64,000 nucleotides of DNA. It comes from Eilatimonas milleporae (GTDB lineage: Bacteria; Pseudomonadota; Alphaproteobacteria; Sphingomonadales; Kordiimonadaceae). The position numbers and the translations under genes are program-made. The notes beneath the pieces are model-generated. The model searched no databases. It saw only the letters and a list, made by a program, of their open reading frames with translations, and was not told where the DNA came from. The DNA lies in contig NZ_REFR01000016.1 of assembly GCF_003688555.1 (NCBI RefSeq), positions 1-64,000 of the forward strand, read 5' to 3'. Each line of letters starts with the position of its first letter. The first letter of the stretch is position 1. This document shows positions 56,699 through 64,000 of the stretch, piece after piece.

Positions 56699-58438
56699 AT
56701 GTCCTTGCGGCGTTTTTTCCCCTGCCTGGAATGGGGCCGCGCCTATGACCGGACTGCCCTGACCCGCGATTTGCTGGCGGCGGTGATTGTAACCATCATG
56801 CTGATTCCGCAGTCGCTGGCCTATGCGTTGCTGGCCGGGCTACCGGCCGAGGTGGGGCTTTACGCAAGCATATTGCCGCTTGTCGCTTACAGTGTGTTCG
56901 GGACCAGCCGTGCACTGGCGGTGGGGCCGGTGGCGGTGGTCTCATTGATGACCGCGGCCGCCATTGGCACCCTTGGCATCAGCGACATGGGTGAAAAAAT
57001 CACGGCGGCGTTGACGCTGGCGGCTTTGTCGGGCCTGTTGCTTGTGCTGTTCGGCATGTTGCGTCTGGGTTTTATCGCCAATCTTCTTTCCCATCCGGTG
57101 ATATCGGGCTTTATCACCGCGTCCGGCCTGCTGATCGCCTTCAGTCAGATACGCCATATTCTGGGCATAGCGGCGGACGGTCATACGCTGGTCGGAATCG
57201 TTGCTGCCCTTGCCGACGGTATCGGCGACACCAATCCTGCCACTTTGGGTATCGGGCTTTTCTCCCTGGTGCTGCTGCTGGGTGTCCGTCGGTTTCTGAC
57301 CGGCTTTCTGATCCGTTCCGGAATGAAACCCGACGGTGCGGCGCTGGTTGCCAGGGCGGGTCCGGTGCTGGCGGTGGTTTTGTCCATTCTCGGAGCCCGC
57401 CTTCTTGATCTTGAAGGATATGGCGTGGCGCTTGTCGGTGTCGTTCCGCAAGGTCTGCCCCCCCTGACATGGCCGTCTCTGACGACTGATCTGGTTTTGC
57501 GCCTGCTGCCGGCGGCGGCTCTGATCAGCCTGATCGGTTTTGTTGAAAGTGTGTCGGTGGCACAAACACTGGCGGCCCGCAAACGGCAACGTATCGACCT
57601 GGATCAGGAACTGGTCGGTCTGGGCGCCGCCAATCTCGCGGCTGCGGCCAGTGGCGGATATCCTGTGACCGGCGGTTTTGCCAGATCGGTCGTCAATTTT
57701 GATGCCGGCGCCGAGACCCCGGCTGCAGGAGCCTTCACCGCGGCCGGTATTGCTTTGGCGACGGTGTTTCTGACCCCGCTTCTGTACAGTTTGCCCAAGG
57801 CGACACTGGCGGCGACGATCATCGTCGCGGTGCTGTCCCTGGTCGATCTGGGGTCCATCCGGCGGACATGGCGTTATTCCAAAAGCGATTTCACCGCCAT
57901 GGCCGCGACCATATCGCTGACCCTGACCGTCGGTGTCGAAGCCGGGGTAACCGCCGGTGTCTTGCTGTCGGTCTTGTTGTTTCTGTTCAAGACAAGCCGT
58001 CCGCACATGGCCATTGTCGGACTGGTGCCGGGGAGCGAACATTTCCGCAATATCGATCGGCACAGCGTGATCGTCAGCAGCAGGGTCATGACCCTGCGTG
58101 TTGACGAAAGCCTGTATTTCGCCAATGCGCGTTTTCTGGAAGACAGGATTTACGCTTTGGCGGCTGCGCATCCGGCGCTGGAACATTTTGTGCTGATGTG
58201 CCCGGCTGTGAATGAGATTGATGCCAGTGCGCTGGAAAGTCTGGAAGCCATCAATGACCGTCTCAGGGCGGCAGGCGTGACTTTCCATTTGTCCGAAGTC
58301 AAGGGGCCGGTCATGGACCGGCTGAAATGCTGCCATTTCCTGGATGATCTGACAGGCCAGGTCTTCCTGTCACAGTTTGAGGCCCTGAAAATACTGGACC
58401 CGTCCGTTCTGCAAACCGGAAATGCCGGGGGCAACTGA
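56699..58438 (+). CDS. SulP-family anion transporter with STAS domain
   Basis: This 579-residue transporter begins LRRFFPCLEW, then DLLAAVIVTIMLIPQSLAYA, the SulP signature around residues 26-45. About ten membrane helices follow, including GFVESVSVAQTLAARKRQRI. The C-terminal STAS domain (RHSVIVSSRVMTLRVDESLYFANARFLED) ends with MCPAVNEIDASALESLEAIND. Members carry sulfate, bicarbonate or other anions. Next to sulfide oxidation genes, sulfate or sulfite movement is likely. ATG 56699 has a weak ribosome site; the gene follows by 36 bases and is probably in the same operon. Confidence 0.92.
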   Translation: MSLRRFFPCLEWGRAYDRTALTRDLLAAVIVTIMLIPQSLAYALLAGLPAEVGLYASILPLVAYSVFGTSRALAVGPVAVVSLMTAAAIGTLGISDMGEKITAALTLAALSGLLLVLFGMLRLGFIANLLSHPVISGFITASGLLIAFSQIRHILGIAADGHTLVGIVAALADGIGDTNPATLGIGLFSLVLLLGVRRFLTGFLIRSGMKPDGAALVARAGPVLAVVLSILGARLLDLEGYGVALVGVVPQGLPPLTWPSLTTDLVLRLLPAAALISLIGFVESVSVAQTLAARKRQRIDLDQELVGLGAANLAAAASGGYPVTGGFARSVVNFDAGAETPAAGAFTAAGIALATVFLTPLLYSLPKATLAATIIVAVLSLVDLGSIRRTWRYSKSDFTAMAATISLTLTVGVEAGVTAGVLLSVLLFLFKTSRPHMAIVGLVPGSEHFRNIDRHSVIVSSRVMTLRVDESLYFANARFLEDRIYALAAAHPALEHFVLMCPAVNEIDASALESLEAINDRLRAAGVTFHLSEVKGPVMDRLKCCHFLDDLTGQVFLSQFEALKILDPSVLQTGNAGGN

Positions 58439-58455
58439 CGGACTGCCCCCGGCAT
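58422..58455. terminator. Bidirectional terminator between sulP-like gene and katA
   Basis: ATGCCGGGGGCA at 58422-58433 pairs perfectly with TGCCCCCGGCAT at 58444-58455 around a 10-base loop. It overlaps the SulP stop codon and ends 21 bases before the convergent catalase gene, so it can serve both. Confidence 0.78.
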
Positions 58456-58476
58456 GATTTGATACGTATCACGGTC

Positions 58477-59940
58477 TTACCCAGCGGCATTCGTGTCTGC
58501 CGTTTCTGACAGGGCCTTGCGGATGCCGTTGCCATAATCGGGCGATACTTGTTCAAACAGGGCCAATTGTCGGTCCAGAATGAATTTCGGTACACCCGCC
58601 ATCGCGCCGGCGATATTGGCGAACAGACGTGCTTTCTGGGCGTTGTCGAACAGGTTGAACAAATCCCGTACCTGGGCGAAATCGTCCACTTCCTGTTCAT
58701 TGCCGTACCGGTCCGCATCGCCGGAAATGCGCAGGGGTGGCTCGGCCACGCCCGGATCTTCCGCCGGACCGCCGAATGAGTTCGGCTCGTAATAGGCGTC
58801 CGGATTGCCCGTATCGTTCCGGAAAAAGCGCATGGCGCCATCCTTGTGATAATGCGCGACCGGGGCCTTCGGTGCATTGACCGGGAGTGCCTCGTAATGC
58901 GTGCCCAGCCGGTGCCGGTGCGCATCCGCATAAGCAAAGAGCCGGCCTTGCAGCATCTTGTCGGGGCTGAAACCGATGCCGGGCACAATATTAGAGGGGC
59001 TGAAGGCGGCCTGCTCAATTTCGGCGAAATAATTGTCGGCGTTGCGGTTCAATTCCATCACGCCAACCTCGATCAACGGATAGTCGGCATGCGGCCAAAC
59101 CTTCGTCAGGTCGAAGGGGTTGTAGGGTGTTTTCTCCGCATCCGCTTCCGGCATGATCTGCACGAAGACGCGCCACTGTGGATAATCGCCGTTCTCAATC
59201 CCGCCGAACAGGGCTTCCTGATAGCTTTCCCGGCTGTCACCTATGACCTTTGCCGCCTCTTCATTGGTGAAATGGCGATGGCCCTGCATGGTCTTGAAGT
59301 GCCATTTGATCCAGAAACGTTCACCTGAGTCATTCCAGAAGCTCAAAGTGTGGCTGGCATATCCGTTCATATACATCGGCGCTGTCGGCAGTCCCCGGTC
59401 CGACATCAGAATGGTGATCTGGTGCAGGCTTTCAGGATGCTGCGACCAGAAATCCCACATGGCCGTGGCGGACCGCAGATTGGTGCGGGGGTGGCGCTTC
59501 TGAGTACGGATGAAATCGGGAAATTTGTACGGGTCACGGATAAAGAAAATGGGCGTGTTGTTGCCCACCATGTCCCAGTTGCCTTCTTCGGTGTAGAATT
59601 TCACAGCGAAACCGCGGACGTCCCGCTCGGCGTCCGCCGCGCCCTGCTCGCCGGCCACGGTGGAAAAGCGGGCGAGAATTTCGGTTTCCTGACCGACGCG
59701 CGACAGAAAATGCGCCCGGGTATAGCGTGTCAGGTCATTTGTGACGCGAAAGGTTCCGAAAGCCCCCCAGCCTTTGGCGTGTACCACGCGTTCAGCTATG
59801 CGCTCCCGGTTCTGATGCGCCAGTTTTTCAATCAGCTGATAATCCTGCATCAGGACGGGCCCACGGGGCCCAGCCGTCAGGCTGTTCTGATTGGTGGCAA
59901 TGGGGGCTCCCGCGGATGTCGTGAGTCTCTTCTGGGTCAT
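58477..59940 (-). CDS. katA: Catalase (monofunctional heme)
   Basis: This 487-residue enzyme disproportionates hydrogen peroxide. The distal heme region has [17 protein letters not shown] and [20 protein letters not shown], which covers the Ser/Asn active-site segment; [11 protein letters not shown] contains the catalytic His. [19 protein letters not shown] and [19 protein letters not shown] carry the proximal Tyr ligand. The length fits the small-subunit clade. The ATG at 59940 has AGGAAAG upstream. It is in line with the Rrf2 regulator gene on the same strand, with an AT-rich gap between. Confidence 0.96.
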   Translation of the reverse strand: MTQKRLTTSAGAPIATNQNSLTAGPRGPVLMQDYQLIEKLAHQNRERIAERVVHAKGWGAFGTFRVTNDLTRYTRAHFLSRVGQETEILARFSTVAGEQGAADAERDVRGFAVKFYTEEGNWDMVGNNTPIFFIRDPYKFPDFIRTQKRHPRTNLRSATAMWDFWSQHPESLHQITILMSDRGLPTAPMYMNGYASHTLSFWNDSGERFWIKWHFKTMQGHRHFTNEEAAKVIGDSRESYQEALFGGIENGDYPQWRVFVQIMPEADAEKTPYNPFDLTKVWPHADYPLIEVGVMELNRNADNYFAEIEQAAFSPSNIVPGIGFSPDKMLQGRLFAYADAHRHRLGTHYEALPVNAPKAPVAHYHKDGAMRFFRNDTGNPDAYYEPNSFGGPAEDPGVAEPPLRISGDADRYGNEQEVDDFAQVRDLFNLFDNAQKARLFANIAGAMAGVPKFILDRQLALFEQVSPDYGNGIRKALSETADTNAAG

Positions 59941-60124
59941 GACGGTTTCTTTCCTGGCTTGCTGCTGGGCGGATGACGTGCCCGCCTTTACCAAATCGCT
60001 CAATGGCCACGGTGACGGATTGTGTCGATACCAGGCCAGTGCAATACGCAATCGGTAGCAGAAGTATGAAAATTCAGGAAATCGATTATTTTTTTGATAA
60101 AAAACTATTTATTAGATTAATGGT

Positions 60125-60571
60125 TCAGGCATGCCTGCCAGGCTCGGAGACGTTCAGCAAAGTCCGTAATTGACCGTCATTGCCGGTGATATCCGCGAGC
60201 GTCAGTGCATCCAGGACAGCCAGAAAAGCGTCGCGGGCCTTCACAAAGGCGCGGTTCAGGCGGCACACCGTCATCAGCGGACACGTATTGGTCAGCGGGT
60301 TGAAGCATTCCACTAGATCCATATCCCCCTCGGTATGGCGAACCACTTCACCGATGTTGATCTGGGCCGCCGGCCGGGCCAGCCTGATCCCGCCCTGCCG
60401 TCCGCGCACAGTTTCAAGATAGCCGAGCTGCCCCAACTGATGCGCCGCTTTCACCAGATGGGCCTTGGAAATACCGTATGCATCGGCAATGTCCTGAACC
60501 CGGCTGAGATTTTGCCCTTTGAGCGCGCAATACATCAGTGTGCGCAGGGCGAAATTGGTATAGGCCGTCAT
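60125..60571 (-). CDS. nsrR: Rrf2-family regulator, NsrR-like
   Basis: This 148-residue protein has an N-terminal winged helix: TAYTNFALRTLMYCALKG, then DIADAYGISKAHLVKAAHQL and GYLETVRGRQGGIRLAR. Three cysteines in the loop ECFNPLTNTCPLMTVCRL match the Fe-S ligands of NsrR, which senses nitric oxide. ATG 60571 is used. It is divergent from cydA across a 174-bp region with a dyad, so control of cydAB is likely. The symbol is by resemblance; IscR-like alternatives are less likely given the cysteine spacing. Confidence 0.82.
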   Translation of the reverse strand: MTAYTNFALRTLMYCALKGQNLSRVQDIADAYGISKAHLVKAAHQLGQLGYLETVRGRQGGIRLARPAAQINIGEVVRHTEGDMDLVECFNPLTNTCPLMTVCRLNRAFVKARDAFLAVLDALTLADITGNDGQLRTLLNVSEPGRHA

Positions 60572-60637
60572 CTTCAAGGCATTTTCTCCTGCGACAATTT
60601 GGGTCAGTCAAAGGGCATTGTCAGTCCGGCGTGCCGC

Positions 60638-60662
60638 CTTATTGTTACATCCAACATATAAG
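60638..60662. promoter_or_regulatory. Candidate operator in the nsrR-cydA divergent region
   Basis: CTTATTGTT and AACATATAAG flank a short centre and form a near-palindrome with one bulged base. It lies 67 bases before the regulator start and 84 before cydA. An Rrf2 dimer site is a reasonable guess. Confidence 0.4.
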
Positions 60663-60745
60663 TTTATTGGCAAATGCCGTTCCTGAACAGTTTCTTCGGG
60701 GGAGGAAGACAGGGAATGTGATGCACGTTTGAAGGAGGCGTCACC

Positions 60746-62143
60746 ATGTTGGACTTTCTCGACGCGACGGTTCTGGCGCGGGCGCAGTTCGCCTTTACCG
60801 TTGCCTTTCATATTGTCTTTCCCGCCTTTTCCATCGGATTGGCATCGTATCTGCTGGTTCTGGAAGCCCTGTGGCTGAAGACGGGGCGTGCTGTTTATCT
60901 TGATACATTCAAATACTGGCTGAAGATTTTTGCCGTCGCCTTCGGTATGGGCGTCGTGTCCGGCATCGTCATGAGCTATCAGTTCGGCACCAACTGGTCC
61001 GTGTTTTCCGACAAGACAGGCCCTGTCCTCGGCCCCCTGATGGGATATGAGGTGCTGAGCGCTTTCTTTCTTGAGGCCGGTTTTCTTGGCGTTATGCTGT
61101 TCGGCATGAACCGTGTCGGGCGGGGATTGCATTTTTTCGCCACGGCGATGGTGGCGTTCGGCACGCTTTTTTCCGCATTCTGGATCCTGTCGGTGAACAG
61201 CTGGATGCAAACCCCTGCGGGTTTTGACGTGAATGAGGTGGGCCAGTTTATTGCTGTCGACTGGTGGGCCGTGGTCTTCAACCCGTCCTTTCCCTATCGT
61301 CTTGTGCATATGGTACTGGCCGCCTATCTGACCACCGCCTTTGTCGTCGGTGCCGTCGGTGCCTGGCATCTGCTCAGAGACAGGACCAATGATGGTGCCC
61401 GGCTCATGTTTTCCATGAGTTTGTGGATGGCCCTGATCGTTGCACCATTACAGGTGATTGCCGGCGATCTGCACGGTTTGAACACACTGGAGCACCAGCC
61501 GGCCAAGGTGGCGGCCATGGAAGGACATTTCGACACGCAGGCGGGTCAGCCGCTGATCCTGTTCGGCCTGCCGGATATGGACGCGGAAGAAACGAAATAT
61601 GCCATCGAAATCCCCAGGCTGGGCAGCCTGATCCTGACCCATGACTGGAACGGGACTGTGAAGGGCCTGAAAGACTGGCCCCGAAACGAACGGCCCCCGG
61701 CGGCCATTGTTTTTTGGAGCTTCCGGATCATGGTCGGCCTTGGCCTTGCCATGGTTGTCGTCGGGGTTTGGGGGCTGGCGGTCCGCATGCGCCGCCGTTT
61801 GTATGACAGCCCCATGCTGAACCGTGCCATGGTGGTCATGGGGCCCTCGGGCTTTGTCGCCGTGCTTGCGGGATGGGTCACGACGGAGGTCGGCCGCCAG
61901 CCGTATACGGTTTATGGACTGTTGACGACTTCCAGATCGGTTTCGCCGCTGGATGCACCGGCGGTTGCAATCTCGCTGGGTTTGTTCGCCGTCGTTTATT
62001 TCATCGTGTTCGGGGCCGGTATCTTTTATCTGCTGCGCCTGATGGCCCGGCGTCCGGGAGATGACGGAGATCCCGATGAAACCGCGCCTGTCCGCGCTGT
62101 CAGCCCCGCTGCCGGGCCGGCCAGACCGCAACCGGCCGAATAG
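60746..62143 (+). CDS. cydA: Cytochrome bd-type (CIO) ubiquinol oxidase subunit I
   Basis: This 465-residue membrane protein is the quinol-oxidising, heme-bearing subunit. RAQFAFTVAFHIVFPAFSIG near residue 12-31 holds the first heme His. GIVMSYQFGTNWSVFSDKTG near 75 and GWVTTEVGRQPYTVYGLLTT near 375 are family signatures. The Q-loop between is short, as in cyanide-insensitive oxidases. AAGGAGG precedes ATG 60746. It reduces oxygen with high affinity and resists NO and sulfide, which fits its neighbours. cydB follows after 9 bases. Confidence 0.96.
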   Translation: MLDFLDATVLARAQFAFTVAFHIVFPAFSIGLASYLLVLEALWLKTGRAVYLDTFKYWLKIFAVAFGMGVVSGIVMSYQFGTNWSVFSDKTGPVLGPLMGYEVLSAFFLEAGFLGVMLFGMNRVGRGLHFFATAMVAFGTLFSAFWILSVNSWMQTPAGFDVNEVGQFIAVDWWAVVFNPSFPYRLVHMVLAAYLTTAFVVGAVGAWHLLRDRTNDGARLMFSMSLWMALIVAPLQVIAGDLHGLNTLEHQPAKVAAMEGHFDTQAGQPLILFGLPDMDAEETKYAIEIPRLGSLILTHDWNGTVKGLKDWPRNERPPAAIVFWSFRIMVGLGLAMVVVGVWGLAVRMRRRLYDSPMLNRAMVVMGPSGFVAVLAGWVTTEVGRQPYTVYGLLTTSRSVSPLDAPAVAISLGLFAVVYFIVFGAGIFYLLRLMARRPGDDGDPDETAPVRAVSPAAGPARPQPAE

Positions 62144-62152
62144 GAGGGCGCC

Positions 62153-63154
62153 ATGATCGATCTGGCTTTTATATGGGCGTTTCTCATCGCATTTGCCATT
62201 CTGGCCTATGTCATTCTTGACGGCTTTGACCTTGGCATCGGTATTCTGTTTCCTCTTCTGCACCAAGGTGAGGAACGCGATGTCGCCATGAACAGTGTGG
62301 CCCCGGTCTGGGACGGCAATGAAACCTGGCTGGTGCTGGGCGGTGGCGGGCTTTATGCCACGTTTCCGCTGGCCTATGCCGTTTTGTTGCCGGCGCTTTA
62401 TGTGCCGATCATCGCCATGTTGCTGGCCCTGGTGTTCCGGGGTGTGGCTTTTGAATATCGCTGGCGGACGGTGCGTGGCAGGGTCTGGTGGGACTGGGCT
62501 TTCGCCCTGGGATCAGGGATTGCCGCGTTCGCTCAGGGCATTACGCTAGGTGCGTTCATCCAAGGAGTCGAAGTGGCCGATCGCGCCTATGCCGGCGGCT
62601 GGTGGGACTGGCTGACCCCTTTCAGTATTCTGACGGGCGTTGCGCTCGTGACAGGCTATGCCCTCCTGGGGGCAACCTGGCTGGTGATGAAAACGGATGG
62701 CACCCTGCAGGTCAAGACGCGTTCTTTTGCACGTATCTGCGCCGCAGGCACGCTGGCGGCGATCGTTCTTGTCAGCCTGGCGACCCTTGGTCTTGATCAC
62801 CGTTTCCTGGCCCGCTGGACAAGCTGGCCGGCCCTTCTGTATGCGGCGCCCGTCCCGTTTCTGGTGGCGGTTTTGGGGGGAGTGGTGTTTTCCGGGCTGG
62901 CGCAGGGCCGGGATGTGCTGCCGTTTCTGGCATCCGTCGGGCTCTTCATCCTGTCTTTTATCGGTCTTGGCATCAGCCTGTACCCCTATGTTGCCCCGCC
63001 GGATATCACCATCTGGCAGGCGGCTGCCCCAGACGGCAGTCTGATGTTTCTCCTGGTGGGGGCTGCGGTGATGCTGCCGATCATTCTGGCCTATACGGCA
63101 TATGCTTATTGGGTGTTCCGGGGCAAGGTCAGGCCCGGTGACGGATACCACTGA
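62153..63154 (+). CDS. cydB: Cytochrome bd-type ubiquinol oxidase subunit II
   Basis: This 333-residue polytopic protein pairs with CydA. The start shows FAILAYVILDGFDLGIGILFPL and WDGNETWLVLGGGGLYATFP, both typical of CydB. ALVFRGVAFEYRWR and YPYVAPPDITIWQAAAPDGS are further signatures. AGGAGG precedes ATG 62153. Its stop overlaps the next small gene (TGATG). Confidence 0.95.
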   Translation: MIDLAFIWAFLIAFAILAYVILDGFDLGIGILFPLLHQGEERDVAMNSVAPVWDGNETWLVLGGGGLYATFPLAYAVLLPALYVPIIAMLLALVFRGVAFEYRWRTVRGRVWWDWAFALGSGIAAFAQGITLGAFIQGVEVADRAYAGGWWDWLTPFSILTGVALVTGYALLGATWLVMKTDGTLQVKTRSFARICAAGTLAAIVLVSLATLGLDHRFLARWTSWPALLYAAPVPFLVAVLGGVVFSGLAQGRDVLPFLASVGLFILSFIGLGISLYPYVAPPDITIWQAAAPDGSLMFLLVGAAVMLPIILAYTAYAYWVFRGKVRPGDGYH

Positions 63155-63258
63155 TGACCCGGTTTTATCAGGCCCTGTGGTTTGCGGCCCTTTGGGCCGG
63201 CGGCGTCCTGGCCGTCGGCCTTTTGGGCCTGCTGATCAAATGGGTGCTGGCTGCCTAG
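63154..63258 (+). CDS. CydX/DUF2474-like small subunit of the bd oxidase
   Basis: This 34-residue protein, starting MTRFYQALWFAALWAGGVLA and ending LLGLLIKWVLAA, is a single membrane helix. Its ATG overlaps the cydB stop by one base, showing coupling. Its length, hydrophobicity, the WxxG-like start of the helix and the position match DUF2474 or CydX proteins, which stabilise the heme site of bd oxidases. It ends in CTAG shared with the convergent RTX gene stop. Confidence 0.78.
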   Translation: MTRFYQALWFAALWAGGVLAVGLLGLLIKWVLAA

Positions 63259-64000
63259 GTCGCCGGCGGAGATAGGGTGACATTCAGGGCACCCAGATCG
63301 TCAACACTGAGGCCGTCGATGAAAACGCTGCCTCCACCCGTATCGATCAGGACACCGCTGCTGCCGGCAAGAGTAGTGTTACTGATGGCGGAGGTCAGTT
63401 CCTCAATGCTCGTAAAGCGTGCCGTTACATTGGCGAGAAACAGAGCATCCTCGACAAGATCGAAGTCGGAAATCCGGTCGTCCCCATGTATACCGGCAAA
63501 GAAAAACGCATCGCTGCCGGTGCCGCCGCTCAGGATATCGTTGCCGCCGGCGCCAAACAGGCGATCGTCGCCCTCTCCTGCGGAAATGTCATCATCGCCG
63601 CTGCCGCCGAACAGTTGATCGGCACCACTGCCACCGTCAATGGTGTCATTTCCGCCGCCGGCGAAAACCGCATCATCGCCGGTGCCCCCGTCCAGGCTGT
63701 CATCACCGTTGTCCGCCCCACCGAAGAGGGTGTCATCCCCGCCTGCCGCGACAAGACGGTCATTTCCGGCGCCGCCGCCCAGTTCGTCATTTCCGCCGCC
63801 GCCGACAACCGTGTCCGTCCCGGCCCCGCCAAAAGCGATGTCCGGCGCTGTCCCAACGGATACAGCTTCACCGATCTGAGCCATGCCGTCGCCGTTTTCG
63901 TCATTCCAGGCGCTGCTGAAGACTCTGTCATCCCCGCTGCCGCCGAACAATGTATCGCTGCCGAAATCGTCCGCATCGAAACCGGCTGTCACATCCCCCA
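63255..64000 (-). CDS. RTX calcium-repeat protein, 3' part (N-terminus beyond window)
   Basis: This visible C-terminal part of about 247 residues carries RTX nonapeptide repeats (FGGSGDDRVFSSAWNDENGD, then GGGGNDELGGGAGNDRLVAAG and GGTGDDAVFAGGGNDTIDGG). A terminal segment follows: GDDRISDFDLVEDALFLANV, then a hydrophobic strand region ending LSPPAT. This layout matches C-terminal secretion regions of type I-exported RTX proteins. The frame stays open to the window edge, so the start lies further on the minus strand. The stop overlaps the convergent small cyd gene within CTAG. Confidence 0.85.
   Translation of the reverse strand, partial: GDVTAGFDADDFGSDTLFGGSGDDRVFSSAWNDENGDGMAQIGEAVSVGTAPDIAFGGAGTDTVVGGGGNDELGGGAGNDRLVAAGGDDTLFGGADNGDDSLDGGTGDDAVFAGGGNDTIDGGSGADQLFGGSGDDDISAGEGDDRLFGAGGNDILSGGTGSDAFFFAGIHGDDRISDFDLVEDALFLANVTARFTSIEELTSAISNTTLAGSSGVLIDTGGGSVFIDGLSVDDLGALNVTLSPPAT

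Noticed and set aside
56942-58336. 464-residue minus-strand frame opposite the SulP gene
   Set aside because: It is entirely antisense to a clear transporter and is Gln/His/Arg-rich without motifs.

Overview
The window reads as a chromosomal segment of an alphaproteobacterium, probably marine or aquatic and aerobic to microaerobic. The main support is lineage-typical content: a CobS/CobT AAA-VWA pair, an RpoH-type sigma factor close to a CarD/CdnL regulator, a 7Fe ferredoxin, an S4-domain protein and an SUV3-like helicase, a BolA protein, an NDUFA9-like complex I family protein and a DUF6356 protein. Genes are dense and moderately GC-rich. AT-rich stretches and transposon remnants mark the accessory parts. 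Species cannot be named from what is visible.

Layout. 1-2400 is an insertion-sequence graveyard. A complete IS3-family element (96-1326) with matching terminal repeats and a 3-bp ACA target duplication sits in the last codons of an IS5-type transposase. Next to it is a frameshifted IS481-type transposase fused to a piece that looks like a response-regulator receiver. 2400-10800 is housekeeping: MAPEG protein, flavodoxin-like protein, nuclease-like secreted protein, rpoH, carD, fdxA, S4 protein and helicase. 10960-18623 holds a Tat-exported amidase, rpmB, and a tight minus-strand operon cobS-cobT-phytase/esterase-like-sulfotransferase-like, with bolA divergent from it. 18700-25300 holds a possible unlisted 35-aa membrane microprotein, acnA, a DUF1223 protein, a YjhX-like protein, queG and a GST. 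25368-31330 is the glutamate synthase operon gltD-gltB. 31890-39474 contains uppP, an NDUFA9-like reductase, tRNA-Leu(CAG), a DUF123 protein, a large chemotaxis receptor with a nitrate-sensing-type domain and a PilZ tail, an Lrp regulator, a DUF6356 protein and a YeiH-type transporter.

39520-53723 is the most distinctive accessory region: a frameshifted family-2 glycosyltransferase, an overlapping large unknown protein, a 2183-residue RTX calcium-repeat protein, a GT61-like protein and a membrane-anchored patatin. It looks like a cell-surface or exported-protein locus. 53985-58438 is a sulfide-handling cluster: a persulfide-dioxygenase-like MBL protein, a DUF442-sulfide:quinone oxidoreductase fusion and a SulP transporter. 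58477-63258 is a respiratory stress cluster: catalase, an NsrR-like Rrf2 regulator and a CIO-type cytochrome bd oxidase cydAB, with a 34-aa DUF2474/CydX-like gene directly after cydB. The window ends inside a second RTX protein on the minus strand.

Functionally, sulfide oxidation and the bd oxidase both concern quinone-linked respiration under sulfide, NO or peroxide stress. The RTX/glycosyltransferase/patatin block suggests a cell-surface function. All functional statements rest on motif recognition by eye; no database search was possible.
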